Positions 42,854-51,627 of a stretch of 64,000 nt of DNA are shown in pieces. The DNA comes from CAVQDV01 sp963711375. Its GTDB lineage: Bacteria > Pseudomonadota > Gammaproteobacteria > Coxiellales > Coxiellaceae. Numbering within the stretch: position 1 is the first letter of the stretch; each line of letters begins with the position of its first letter. A program made the translations under genes and the position numbers. The notes beneath the pieces are model-generated. The model made no database searches. It was not told the origin of the DNA and was given only the letters and a program-made list of their open reading frames with translations. The stretch spans positions 868,001 through 932,000 of the forward strand of contig CAVQDV010000005.1 of NCBI GenBank assembly GCA_963711375.1, in the 5' to 3' direction.

Positions 42854-43348
42854 ATGCAAACAGCAGTCGCCAAAAAAGAGTGGCTTAAGGCCAGCGAATT
42901 CCCCAGCGAAGATTTAACCCCTTCTCAATGGAAGTGGTTGAGCCATCGCGGTTCTTTAACCCAAAAGCTTCGAGAAGCCCATCCAGGAAAAATTCTCCTG
43001 GACCTCAAGTCCGAGGCTTGGCAACTTCCGCAAAAAGATGAGGCCATGTTACTAGGTATTTCTCCCGGCGAACCCGCTTTAATTCGAGAAATTCATTGGA
43101 AGTTTGAACAAAAACCCTGGATTCGTGCCCGAGTAGTTATTCCGAAATCATCCACCCTTGGACCAGGCCATGAGCTCACCAAAATTGGTGAACGCTCTTT
43201 AGGCGATATTTTATTTTTAGATCCCAACCTAAAACGCAGCGAATTTTTATTTTGTGAACAGGAAAATTATTTTTCGCGTCGATCGATTTTCCACTTCCAT
43301 GCAAAACCAATCTTAGTGCAAGAAGATTTTCTGCTCGAGCAATTCTAG
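42854..43348 (+). CDS. ubiC: Chorismate--pyruvate lyase
   Basis: 164 residues, almost equal to E. coli UbiC. It turns chorismate into 4-hydroxybenzoate, the first step of ubiquinone synthesis. Typical segments are RGSLTQKLRE, PWIRARVVIPKSST with the active-site Arg, RRSIFHF and ILVQEDFLLE with the active-site Glu. It follows the transpeptidase by 21 nt. ubiA is not in the window. Confidence 0.92.
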   Translation: MQTAVAKKEWLKASEFPSEDLTPSQWKWLSHRGSLTQKLREAHPGKILLDLKSEAWQLPQKDEAMLLGISPGEPALIREIHWKFEQKPWIRARVVIPKSSTLGPGHELTKIGERSLGDILFLDPNLKRSEFLFCEQENYFSRRSIFHFHAKPILVQEDFLLEQF

Positions 43349-43363
43349 CCTATGAATGCACGA

Positions 43364-44512
43364 TTAGGCATATTTCCTGAGGGCATAAGCCAATAAGGGG
43401 TCTAGAACTCGGATTTGGTTCAGCTCTAATTGTGGGAAAGATTCATCAATTTTTTGAATTTTGTAGACCATGTCCTTGTCCATCAGCGATTTAATCGTTT
43501 GATTAATGCTGGAAGCGGGTGTTTTCGCGGCTCGTACAAAATCCTGCCCTGTTGGCTCCAATGCTGGATGCACCGCCAAAGCCTTCAAAACATCCTGCTG
43601 TTTACTCGTGAGTTTTTCGAGATCTGAAACAAGACGATCTTTGTGTTTTATGTAACAAGTTTCCCAGTCGTTTAAGAGGTCATCAAATTGTGGCAGCTTT
43701 TCCCGCTTCCAGATTTCATGGCAGAGTAAATTTACATAATAGGGATGCAATTCCGTAAGCTGCATGATTTTTTCAAAAATAGCTTTCTCTAAAGCAATAC
43801 CCCATTTTTTTTTGGCTAATTTTTGCAAATGTGGGTGATAATTTTCAGAGGACATACGCTCTAAATGCATCATGTCGCAGAGCATATAAAGTGGCTTAGA
43901 TTTATCGTCAAATAATTCCAATAATAAACGACGATTACTGCCTGAAAATATAAAAGTGATCGTTGTGGTTTCTTGGGCTACGTGCCGAATGGCACCTTGA
44001 ATGGACTTCGAACTTCGTGCTTCACTAATATCTTGAAATTCGTCGATAAAAAAGATAATTCGTTTTTTCTGGCTTAATGCTAACTTTTCGAGCCCTTGCA
44101 ATCCCATCAAAATTCGATCGACGGGATCAAAAGATCCATTTTCAATGGCGACCTCTAAATTAAAACCATAAGCCCCCAAGGAAACTCTAAATTTACTAAA
44201 TATCGCCTGTAATTTTTTAAGCCATTTTTGATCCGGAGGCATAATTTGTGAAATCGCCTGCGAAATTCCAAGCAATATTCGTTTTGTAACGGCGGCATCA
44301 TCATGTGCCAAAAATAAATCGACATAGGCACGATGTTCTTGCAGCTCCTCCGCTACCTTAATGACGAGACTCGATTTTCCATAGCGCCTAGGCGCAACCA
44401 AAGTCGTATGGCGACATTGCGCAATGTTCTCTTTCAGAAAAGCTTTTTCGATTTCTCGATTACAAAACTGACCTCCAAGGGCCAGCTTGGAAGGAAAATA
44501 GTCTAGGCTCAT
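43364..44512 (-). CDS. AAA (ATPase_2-like) protein with C-terminal winged helix
   Basis: 382 residues from ATG 44512, preceded by GGAGTGG; an ATG at 44527 touches the palindrome and is less likely. The Walker A is VAPRRYGKSSLV, Walker B IIFFIDEFQDIS, and FIFSGSNRRLL fits sensor 1. The end (TSKQQDVLKALAVHP...SSINQTIKSLMDKDMV) is a winged-helix domain. This is the archaeal-type ATPase_2/ORC-CDC6-like group often called just ATP-binding protein; DNA binding is likely but its job is unknown. A perfect 19-bp palindrome lies immediately upstream. Confidence 0.85.
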   Translation of the reverse strand: MSLDYFPSKLALGGQFCNREIEKAFLKENIAQCRHTTLVAPRRYGKSSLVIKVAEELQEHRAYVDLFLAHDDAAVTKRILLGISQAISQIMPPDQKWLKKLQAIFSKFRVSLGAYGFNLEVAIENGSFDPVDRILMGLQGLEKLALSQKKRIIFFIDEFQDISEARSSKSIQGAIRHVAQETTTITFIFSGSNRRLLLELFDDKSKPLYMLCDMMHLERMSSENYHPHLQKLAKKKWGIALEKAIFEKIMQLTELHPYYVNLLCHEIWKREKLPQFDDLLNDWETCYIKHKDRLVSDLEKLTSKQQDVLKALAVHPALEPTGQDFVRAAKTPASSINQTIKSLMDKDMVYKIQKIDESFPQLELNQIRVLDPLLAYALRKYA

Positions 44513-44528
44513 TGGATTCCACTCCATA

Positions 44529-44575
44529 TGTTACATATCGTTATTACATAGTGTACGTAATAACGATATGTAACA
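44529..44575. promoter_or_regulatory. Perfect 19-bp inverted repeat upstream of the AAA ATPase
   Basis: TGTTACATATCGTTATTAC (44529-44547) and its exact complement (44557-44575) enclose 9 nt. It is 17 nt before the ATPase ATG and 91 nt before the divergent PP2C-like gene. It may be an operator (for instance for the ATPase's winged helix) or a small mobile or attachment site. Confidence 0.7.
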
Positions 44576-44665
44576 CAAGGCCCATATTCTCTAGGAAGCT
44601 TCGCTTGCCTTATGGCCCCTACTAAATTAAGCTTTTGTCTATTTTGACAGAGCAGGTAATTCATC

Positions 44666-45799
44666 ATGAAACAAGAAAATGCAGGTACTTTTAGTATCCC
44701 CGAAACCAAGATCACTCTTGAATCAATGACACAAGCGGCAATACGAGCTGAAAAAATCAAACCTTTTCTACAGTGTGAGAGCAATAATGAAGGCGAGGTT
44801 GGAGCCATGGAATATCAGTCCTCGGGAGAAAACCAGTGTTGTTTCACCAGTATTGGAAAAAGAAAAGAACAGCAGGATCGCGCATTTTTTGAAGCAATTA
44901 CCTCTGAGGGATATTCTCCGGAAATTATTGGGCAAGCCTTGTTTAATACTGGAATAGAAATCGGCATACACACTCTCAAGAATGGTTTCAAAGGGGGCTC
45001 TACAGCCACCTTTTGTTATGTACAAGACAAACATGTGGTCTCACTTCAAGTTGGCGATAGCGCTGCATTTTTAATTAGCATTCAAAATGGAAAAATTGAA
45101 ACCAAGCGTTTAACCGAAATTCATAGTCCACATACAGAATCGCAGCGTATTAAAAACGCCGGAGGAATTATCAGAAACGGACGAATTTCCCCTCTTAATA
45201 TTAATGTAAGCCGTTCCTTCGGAGATTTTATTATGTATACCGACGGTCAAAAAAGCGTTGTTTTAAATTCCAAAGGTTTTACATTTGAACCGGTTATTTC
45301 CTATACCGAAATCAATCCGGATTGTGAGAATTATTTATTACTATGCACCGATGGAATATCGGATTTTCTAACCCCACAAGACATCCAGGCTAAATTGTTT
45401 GACGTAGATAATGCTAAAAAATCATTGACCGATATTAGTAAAGAACTTCACGTACTTGCCGCTGATCACGGAAGTGAAGATAACAAAATAACGTTACTAA
45501 AAAAATTGGACCCAAAGAAAAAAGAAAGTTTTTTGTATGGCGTTTGCGATGGGCATGGTGAGGTTGAAACGGCTTTACAAGTCTGCGGGCTCTATCCAAA
45601 TATTCTAAAAAAAATCCTGCCCCAAAGGCCAGAGAACTTTCCCGGAGTTTCGCTCAAACACGTCGAGGACCAAGTCGTTATGGAATATTGGGAAACTTAC
45701 TTACCCACCTCGCTAAACTCCTCCTTTGCCTCACTCCCCGAGTCTGACACCTCAGACGATTCAAAAGACTTCCCGAGCGCAAATTCTTTGGGAAAGTAA
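44666..45799 (+). CDS. PP2C-like Ser/Thr phosphatase with displaced DGHG motif
   Basis: 377 residues. PP2C motifs present: IGKRKEQQDR (R66, D71), GGSTATF (S112), LQVGDSAAF (D131), VSRSFGD, LLCTDGISDF (D229) and HGSEDNKITLL (D272, N273). The motif that normally lies between QDR and GST, the metal-binding DGHG strand and its helix, is absent there; instead FLYGVCDGHGEVETALQVC (D295) is at the carboxy-terminal side, after the last PP2C strand. The ligand Glu of the classical ED(R) pair is Gln. The protein could be a segment-shuffled PP2C that rebuilds the same metal site, or a PP2C followed by the beginning of a second one. No signal peptide. A eukaryote-like effector role is possible. Confidence 0.85.
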   Translation: MKQENAGTFSIPETKITLESMTQAAIRAEKIKPFLQCESNNEGEVGAMEYQSSGENQCCFTSIGKRKEQQDRAFFEAITSEGYSPEIIGQALFNTGIEIGIHTLKNGFKGGSTATFCYVQDKHVVSLQVGDSAAFLISIQNGKIETKRLTEIHSPHTESQRIKNAGGIIRNGRISPLNINVSRSFGDFIMYTDGQKSVVLNSKGFTFEPVISYTEINPDCENYLLLCTDGISDFLTPQDIQAKLFDVDNAKKSLTDISKELHVLAADHGSEDNKITLLKKLDPKKKESFLYGVCDGHGEVETALQVCGLYPNILKKILPQRPENFPGVSLKHVEDQVVMEYWETYLPTSLNSSFASLPESDTSDDSKDFPSANSLGK

Positions 45800-45839
45800 G
45801 CTGCAAAAAGCTGGGGGTTATCAGGGGCTCACTGACAAA

Positions 45840-48260
45840 TTAAAATAGCGGGTCTGATTCTGGCGAGGAAGTAGCGGAACTGCCACCTGAACTCGCGCTA
45901 GGAACGGATGCGGATTCGCTTCTCGAAGCAAATCGACCAGGAGTGTGATCTTGCGCAAAGTATTCAAACATCGCATTTCTTTGTGATGGTCGAGCCAATA
46001 AACCGGTTGCGGGATCAATGCGTGCTACAACAATTCCCGGAGGCTGGGGCATGGTAGCCTCTTCTTGACCTTTCAACGCAGGGCCCATAAATCCCATCCA
46101 AATCGGTAAGGCGGTTTGCCAGCTCCACTCATGAAGTGGCGCCATATTATCGAAACCTACCCAAACAGCGGCTACTAATTTACTATTAAATCCAACAAAC
46201 CAGGCGTCAACCTGATCATTCGTCGTACCTGTTTTTCCCGCTAAATCGATTCGATTAAGGGCCTTTGCTGTTCTTGCCGTTCCGGATTGAATAACATCGC
46301 GCATCGCCTGTGTGACTAAAAACGCATTTTGTGAAGAAATGGTTTGCGGAGCGATCACTTTTGGACGCTCCTCTTTGGGTAAATTGGGGTCTGCGATACA
46401 AGCTGGACAGGCCTGCATCGGATTGGATTCGTAAACAACCTTGCCTTGCTCATCCACAATTTTATCGAGAAAATAAGGCACAACTCGAAAACCACCATTG
46501 GCGAAAACAGTATAGCCCGAGGCCATTTGCAAAGGACTTACGCTAGCGCTACCCAAGGCTAAAGTAAAAGAACGCGGCAAAGACTCCGGATCAAAACCAA
46601 AATTTCGCATGTAATTTAAAGCGTATTTGATGCCGATGGCTTCCAATAATCTCACGGCCACAATATTTCGAGATTCGACAAGCGCTACTCGCAAACGCGT
46701 TGGGCCATAGAATTTATTGGTGTCATTCATCGGGCGCCAAAATTCATCTTCCGTTGCGCCTCGAAGTACAATAGGCGCATCATTAATCGTAGTAGCTAAA
46801 GTATAACCCTTTGCAAAACCCGCTGAATAAATATAGGGTTTAAAACTCGAACCTGGTTGTCGACGAGCCATCACGGCACGATTAAAATTGCTGACGTCAT
46901 AATCAAAACCACCGGAAAGGGAAACAATGGCGCCATCTTGTGGATTAATGGCGATGAGCGCGCCTTCCACTTTTGGAATTTCGGATAAATTCCAGGTGGC
47001 ATTTGTATCTTGTTGTACCCAAATAACATCGCCCTCGGTGACAATATCGCTCGCAACAGAAGGCATTTTTCCGACGGCACCATCGGCAAGCTCCGGACGC
47101 GCCCAAGATAATCCTGTCCACGGAATCGTAATTTGTTCGCCATTTGCTAATAAAGCATCGACGGTATTCGGATTAACGGTAATAACCGCCGCGGGATGCA
47201 AATGAGCTAAATTATCCATTTTTCGTAAGGTTTCTTCCCACGTTTGAAAATTCGTGGGATCGGGCATACCGAGATTAACACCGCTAGGATGATACCCATG
47301 ACGTTTGGCGTAGGCGATTAAACCCTCATCAAGCGCTCGATCAGCCTCTACTTGCATGCGCGCACTGACCGTTGTGTAAACTTTAAAACCCGAATCATAG
47401 GCGGCAAATCCATATTGCTGAACCATTAATTGTCGAACCATTTCCGCCATATAGGGCGCACGAACTTGAACTTGTTGGCCATGATAACGGGCGGTTTCTG
47501 GATCACGCGCCGCTTTTACATACGCTTTTTTGGTGATATATCCCACTTCGTACATCCGTTGAAGCACATGATTTCGGCGAATTAATGCGGCCTTTGGATT
47601 TTGCAATGGATTATTTTTAGAAGGGGCTTGAGGCAAGCCGGCCAGCATCGCCATTTGCGCCAAGGTGAGTTGCTTCAGTTTTTTTCCGTAATACACGTCC
47701 GCTGCAGCGGCAGCACCATACGCTCGATTACCGAAATAAATTTTATTTAAATAGAGCTCTAATACTTTATCTTTAGAAAATTCTTTATCAATTTTTAAGG
47801 CTAATAAGATTTCTTCAATTTTACGGCCGTAGGTTTTTTCGCTGCTTAAAAAGAAATTTTTCGCCACTTGCATTGTAATAGTGCTGGCGCCTTGAACTTT
47901 ACGACCAGAGGAAATAACGGCTTTTGCTGCACGGACCAAGCTCACCAAATCGACACCCGGATGAGAATAATAACGCGCGTCTTCGGTTGCCAATACGGCA
48001 TCAATAAATTCTTTAGGGATTTGGTCTAATGTGACGGGTGCACGACGTTTTGCACCATATTGCGCGATCAATTTGCCATCGGCCGTGTAAATACGCAGAG
48101 GAACTTGAAGGTGCTTGTCATTCAATACAGCAACATCTGGGAGCTGGAGCTCCAGATAGATGTAGGTAACCCCAAAGACGATAACCAAAGTCAGCGCAAA
48201 ACTAAGGAGGGCCCAAAAAAGATAACTAATACCGCGTTTCAAAGTCGACATGGTGGGCAT
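45840..48260 (-). CDS. mrcA: Penicillin-binding protein 1A
   Basis: An 806-residue class A PBP: an amino-terminal membrane helix (LFWALLSFALTLVIVFGVTYI), a GT51 glycosyltransferase domain with catalytic Glu in ATEDARYYSHPG and the signature QGASTITMQVAKN, an OB-like insert (near IPWTGLSWARPE), and the transpeptidase with SxxK (GSSFKP), ESRN (SxN) and KTG (AGKTGTTND). It polymerises and crosslinks peptidoglycan. Its divergent position opposite pilM is the standard gammaproteobacterial order. A Ser/Pro-rich tail (SESASVPSASSGGSSATSS) ends the protein. Start at ATG 48260 or three codons later is undecided. Confidence 0.95.
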   Translation of the reverse strand: MPTMSTLKRGISYLFWALLSFALTLVIVFGVTYIYLELQLPDVAVLNDKHLQVPLRIYTADGKLIAQYGAKRRAPVTLDQIPKEFIDAVLATEDARYYSHPGVDLVSLVRAAKAVISSGRKVQGASTITMQVAKNFFLSSEKTYGRKIEEILLALKIDKEFSKDKVLELYLNKIYFGNRAYGAAAAADVYYGKKLKQLTLAQMAMLAGLPQAPSKNNPLQNPKAALIRRNHVLQRMYEVGYITKKAYVKAARDPETARYHGQQVQVRAPYMAEMVRQLMVQQYGFAAYDSGFKVYTTVSARMQVEADRALDEGLIAYAKRHGYHPSGVNLGMPDPTNFQTWEETLRKMDNLAHLHPAAVITVNPNTVDALLANGEQITIPWTGLSWARPELADGAVGKMPSVASDIVTEGDVIWVQQDTNATWNLSEIPKVEGALIAINPQDGAIVSLSGGFDYDVSNFNRAVMARRQPGSSFKPYIYSAGFAKGYTLATTINDAPIVLRGATEDEFWRPMNDTNKFYGPTRLRVALVESRNIVAVRLLEAIGIKYALNYMRNFGFDPESLPRSFTLALGSASVSPLQMASGYTVFANGGFRVVPYFLDKIVDEQGKVVYESNPMQACPACIADPNLPKEERPKVIAPQTISSQNAFLVTQAMRDVIQSGTARTAKALNRIDLAGKTGTTNDQVDAWFVGFNSKLVAAVWVGFDNMAPLHEWSWQTALPIWMGFMGPALKGQEEATMPQPPGIVVARIDPATGLLARPSQRNAMFEYFAQDHTPGRFASRSESASVPSASSGGSSATSSPESDPLF

Positions 48261-48399
48261 TATAGCGAAGCTTCCCTAAGGAATCTACTCCAGAAGGCCA
48301 AGTGCTTCCTTTATACGGTAGCATTGATGGCCTGATACGTGGGCTCTAACCAGATCCCTAAGTATTGAGTCCGCGATTGGTTTCTCAGACACTACCTGC

Positions 48400-48930
48400 A
48401 TGAGACTTGGAATCGAAATACAAGACAATCACGTTTTTGCGGCTTTAATAAAGCGGCGACGCGAACGTTGGGAATTAATTCGCTTATTTAAAACAACTGG
48501 GGATTTCGCGCTACAAGAGTTGCGAAAAGATTTGCCTTGGTTTGGCGTGAAGACCATTGTTGGTATCCCTCGAAAAAATATTTTCCTCAAAGAGATTGGA
48601 GTGGATAAGAACCTTCTTAGTCATGAAATTGAACATTATTTAGAAAAAAATATATCAAAATTAATGGGTGAATTAACGAAGGAATTTTATTTTGATTTTG
48701 AAGTCAGCTCGAATCCTCTCAAATCGAATCAAATCCGAGTTATTGCCGTTCCGAAAAAATGGCTCGATGCATTTTTAGGACCGCTTAAAAAATCCGGTTT
48801 TCGGTTAATTGCGGCGGATGTTGATGAACTCGCCAAAGCTCGAGGACTTGCTGTTCGAGAACGTTTACCTGAGCCAGAATTTTTTACCGCCCTCGGATTA
48901 GCCCTTTGGGAGCCTTCGAATGAGCATTAA
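48400..48930 (+). CDS. pilM: Reduced PilM-like protein
   Basis: 176 residues against about 350 in normal PilM. The start (LGIEIQDNHVFAALIKRRRE) and the end (FFTALGLALWEP) look like the two ends of PilM, with the centre including most actin-like ATP-binding elements missing; IAADVDELAKARGLA is retained. PilM normally sits on the cytoplasmic tail of PilN. The gene overlaps pilN by 11 nt. An internal deletion kept in frame suggests a remaining structural role, or early decay. Confidence 0.75.
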   Translation: MRLGIEIQDNHVFAALIKRRRERWELIRLFKTTGDFALQELRKDLPWFGVKTIVGIPRKNIFLKEIGVDKNLLSHEIEHYLEKNISKLMGELTKEFYFDFEVSSNPLKSNQIRVIAVPKKWLDAFLGPLKKSGFRLIAADVDELAKARGLAVRERLPEPEFFTALGLALWEPSNEH

Positions 48931-49447
48931 TCTTCTGCCTTGGCGAAAACAACACTCGAGATTAAAAATTCTGATACTGATAATAGCAAGCTTCACGCTT
49001 TTGATCATCACGCTTCCCATCACCCTGCACCTCTATTACCAGCAGCTTGGCCTTAAAAAACTTGAAGAAACGCGGTTTAGCAAGCTGAAAATGGAAATGG
49101 AAATGTCGCGGGTGTCGATTGCTTCCGCTCAAAATCCCACCGCACACTATCAGGATCTCAAAAAGAAAATACACGAGATCGAGCGGCTCCGAAATTCGAG
49201 CATCGCTTTATCTGAAAAATTATTCAATCTAATCGAAAAAACGCCACAAGGTATTTCCCTCATTAGCCTCAGTATATCGGAAAAACAAACCATTATAGAG
49301 GGATTTTCAATACATAAACTAGCTTTGGAAATTTTCACACAAAAACTTGCCATCCTTTTTAGAAACTGGAATTTCTCTATTAATATAAGCGAGGGCTCAA
49401 AAGAGCTACCATTTAAAATTTTCATATCTTCAAGGACAAAATCGTGA
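48920..49447 (+). CDS. pilN: Type IVa pilus PilN-like protein
   Basis: 175 residues. It begins with INLLPWR, the conserved PilN motif that docks in PilM, then a membrane helix (KILILIIASFTLLIITLPITL) and a periplasmic coiled coil and ferredoxin-like domain. It overlaps pilM by 11 nt and pilO by 4 nt. Confidence 0.85.
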   Translation: MSINLLPWRKQHSRLKILILIIASFTLLIITLPITLHLYYQQLGLKKLEETRFSKLKMEMEMSRVSIASAQNPTAHYQDLKKKIHEIERLRNSSIALSEKLFNLIEKTPQGISLISLSISEKQTIIEGFSIHKLALEIFTQKLAILFRNWNFSINISEGSKELPFKIFISSRTKS

Positions 49448-49962
49448 AGCGTTCGTTCAAATTATCTACCTATTTATTTTTAATGGTATTATTTACATTG
49501 GTCCCTCAATTCATAATTCTCCAACACATTTGGAAAGAAAGGAAACTTGCTGAAAAAATTGTTTTAGAACAAAAAGAAAAAATGGCGACACAAGAAATAG
49601 CCCGAAAAAACTTAAGTCTAATTTCCAAAAAAACAATTAACTTGGAAAAAAATCACGAGCTGGTGTTACATTCATTAAAGGAAAATAGAATCGAAAATTT
49701 GCTCTATGCCGCTCAGTTAGCAAGAAAGCATCAATTAATTATTGTAAATTCTAAAATTGAAGAACAAACTTTATCCTCAAAAAATACTATGCATATATCC
49801 CCGATCAAAATGGTTCTTGGTGGGAGTCTTCAAAATTTCTATTCTTTTTTAAAAGAATTTTCAAGGACCCCAAAAGCGATACATCTTACTGGTATCGTCA
49901 TCAGCACCAACCCAAGTCTTAATTATCAGGTCACCTGGGAAGTGGTTAGCGAGGAGACCTAA
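49444..49962 (+). CDS. pilO: Type IVa pilus PilO-like protein
   Basis: 172 residues starting with GTG 49444. One membrane helix (TYLFLMVLFTLVPQFIIL), a coiled coil (KERKLAEKIVLEQKEKM) and a small periplasmic domain. Together with PilN it forms the inner-membrane alignment complex. It is identified mainly by position and topology. Confidence 0.75.
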   Translation: MKRSFKLSTYLFLMVLFTLVPQFIILQHIWKERKLAEKIVLEQKEKMATQEIARKNLSLISKKTINLEKNHELVLHSLKENRIENLLYAAQLARKHQLIIVNSKIEEQTLSSKNTMHISPIKMVLGGSLQNFYSFLKEFSRTPKAIHLTGIVISTNPSLNYQVTWEVVSEET

Positions 49963-49965
49963 ATT

Positions 49966-50889
49966 ATGAAAATTATTTTTCCCCTTTTTTGTTTAATGAC
50001 TTCAGTGGCAAATGCTTTTGCCTTCAATGACCCCTTTGTTAAAAATGAAATTCCGCGTCAAATACAAGCTTTTATTCCAGTGCATTATGCTGATGCAGGA
50101 AGTTTAAGCCAGAGCTTAAATAATTCGCAATTAAATTTATTGTCGCCAAGCGGGAAGGCCTATGCAGATGTTCGCAGTAATCAGCTCTACATTAAAGATG
50201 ACCCCGAGCATTTTCAAAAAATCCAGCAATACATACAAAAAATGGATATACCACTTCAACAAATTTTAATTAGCGCTAAAATTGTTTCCATTGACAATAA
50301 TTATACTCGAAATCTCGGAGTTATCTTCAATTTCAAAGACTCTGATTCCAATTCGATCAAAATCCCCATCATCAAATTCTCAAATACTCATTTACTCAAT
50401 TTACAAATTCATGCGTTGGAAGAAGAGGGGCATGCCAATGTGCTTTCGAAACCTGAAATCATAACTCTAAATCGACAATCGGCTACCATCGAATCCGGGG
50501 ACGAGATCCCCTATCAGGAATCCACATCAAGCGGCGCCACCAGCGTCACATTCAAAAAGGCTGTGTTGAAATTAAAAGTAAACCCCGTTATTCTTCCGCA
50601 AAATCAATTGCTCCTCAATATTCAGATTAACGAAGACAAAGTGAGCTCACTCAAGGTTAACGGGGTTCCCGCGATTAGAACCGAACAATTAAGCACCGCC
50701 GCCATGATGCACAGCGGCCAAACTATCGTCCTTGGCGGAATCTTTGAAACCACTCGCTCCCAAAGCCGAAGCGGACTACCCCTCATCAACAAAATCCCGT
50801 TGATAGGCCAAGTCCTGAGTGAAAAGCATCAACGTTTAGAACGAAAAGAATTATTAATTTTTATAAGGCCGAAAATTTTATTCCAATAA
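49966..50889 (+). CDS. pilQ: Short PilQ/competence secretin
   Basis: 307 residues against about 600-700 for most PilQ. A signal peptide (ending ANAFA) is followed by one N1 domain (QIQAFIPVHYADAGSL...IQQYIQKMDIP) and the secretin barrel (ISAKIVSIDNNYTRNLGVIF, VLSKPEIITLNRQSATI, SGQTIVLGGIFE, RKELLIFIRPKIL). AMIN and N0 domains are missing, and there is no pilP gene before it. The barrel motifs are intact, so it could still form a pore, for example for DNA uptake. Confidence 0.88.
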   Translation: MKIIFPLFCLMTSVANAFAFNDPFVKNEIPRQIQAFIPVHYADAGSLSQSLNNSQLNLLSPSGKAYADVRSNQLYIKDDPEHFQKIQQYIQKMDIPLQQILISAKIVSIDNNYTRNLGVIFNFKDSDSNSIKIPIIKFSNTHLLNLQIHALEEEGHANVLSKPEIITLNRQSATIESGDEIPYQESTSSGATSVTFKKAVLKLKVNPVILPQNQLLLNIQINEDKVSSLKVNGVPAIRTEQLSTAAMMHSGQTIVLGGIFETTRSQSRSGLPLINKIPLIGQVLSEKHQRLERKELLIFIRPKILFQ

Positions 50890-50923
50890 ACTCCGTGCTA
50901 ATATCCAGGTATTAACGCTGCCG

Positions 50924-50950
50924 CTCAAGGGGAGCCTTGCTCCCCTTGAG
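50924..50950 (+). terminator. Strong hairpin after pilQ
   Basis: Perfect 12-bp arms CTCAAGGGGAGC / GCTCCCCTTGAG with a 3-nt loop lie 35 nt after pilQ. No T-run follows directly (the next T-rich stretch is TTTTG at 50960), so it may slow or end transcription or protect mRNA. Confidence 0.5.
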
Positions 50951-50965
50951 GACCTCAGCTTTTTG

Positions 50966-50995
50966 CAGCAATTCCCGCTTTAGCGGAAATTGCTG
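50966..50995. repeat. Dispersed palindromic repeat, third copy
   Basis: CAGCAATTCCCGCT and AGCGGAAATTGCTG arms, one mismatch, the same family as 9029-9058 and 41315-41342. Confidence 0.7.
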
Positions 50996-51093
50996 GCTAA
51001 TATACCCATAGCGTTTGAGTTTTTTTTAAAAGAGAGATCCTTCGCTATGCTCAGGATGAAAATGAAGAATGACAAAATTTTTGGGTACATTTT

Positions 51094-51627
51094 ATGATGA
51101 ACAAAAAATCAAATATTTTTTTAGTGGGGCCAATGGGCGCTGGAAAATCTAGCGTCGGTAAAGTATTAACATTATTAACAGGTTTTACTTTATATGACAC
51201 TGACCACGAAATCATGGCGCGCACTGGCGTAAAAATTAGCTGGATTTTTGAAATTGAAAAAGAAGCAGGCTTTCGCCGAAGAGAAGCGGAAATTGTCGAA
51301 GAACTCTCAAAATTAGATGGCATCATTTTATCGACCGGCGGCGGCTGCGTAATCACCCCCATTAACCGCGAAAATTTAAAAAAGAACGGAATCGTGGTCT
51401 ACCTTCAAGTCAATTTAAAAGAACAATTACGCCGCACCAAAAACACCGTCACTCGCCCCCTCCTAGAAGTTTCTGACCCCAAAGCAAAATTAATGGAATT
51501 AAACGAGGCCCGCCAACCCCTCTACGAAGAAATGGCCGATCTCACCATAAAAACCACCCACAAAAAACCCCACGACATCGCAAAAGAAATCCTAGAAAAA
51601 ATTAAAATCTTCGAAAATAATGAATAA
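51094..51627 (+). CDS. aroK: Shikimate kinase
   Basis: 177 residues. P-loop GPMGAGKSSVGKVL, the shikimate-binding DTDHEI, RRREAEIVEEL and GGGCV, and the lid TRPLLE. It phosphorylates shikimate in aromatic amino acid synthesis. Adjacent to the pil locus as in other gammaproteobacteria, but aroB, which normally follows, is 3 kb away, behind a hairpin element, an esterase and a two-component pair. Confidence 0.96.
   Translation: MMNKKSNIFLVGPMGAGKSSVGKVLTLLTGFTLYDTDHEIMARTGVKISWIFEIEKEAGFRRREAEIVEELSKLDGIILSTGGGCVITPINRENLKKNGIVVYLQVNLKEQLRRTKNTVTRPLLEVSDPKAKLMELNEARQPLYEEMADLTIKTTHKKPHDIAKEILEKIKIFENNE

Noticed and set aside
50924..50950. Full intrinsic terminator after pilQ
   Set aside because: The hairpin is strong but no T-tract follows it, so it is kept only as a tentative terminator.
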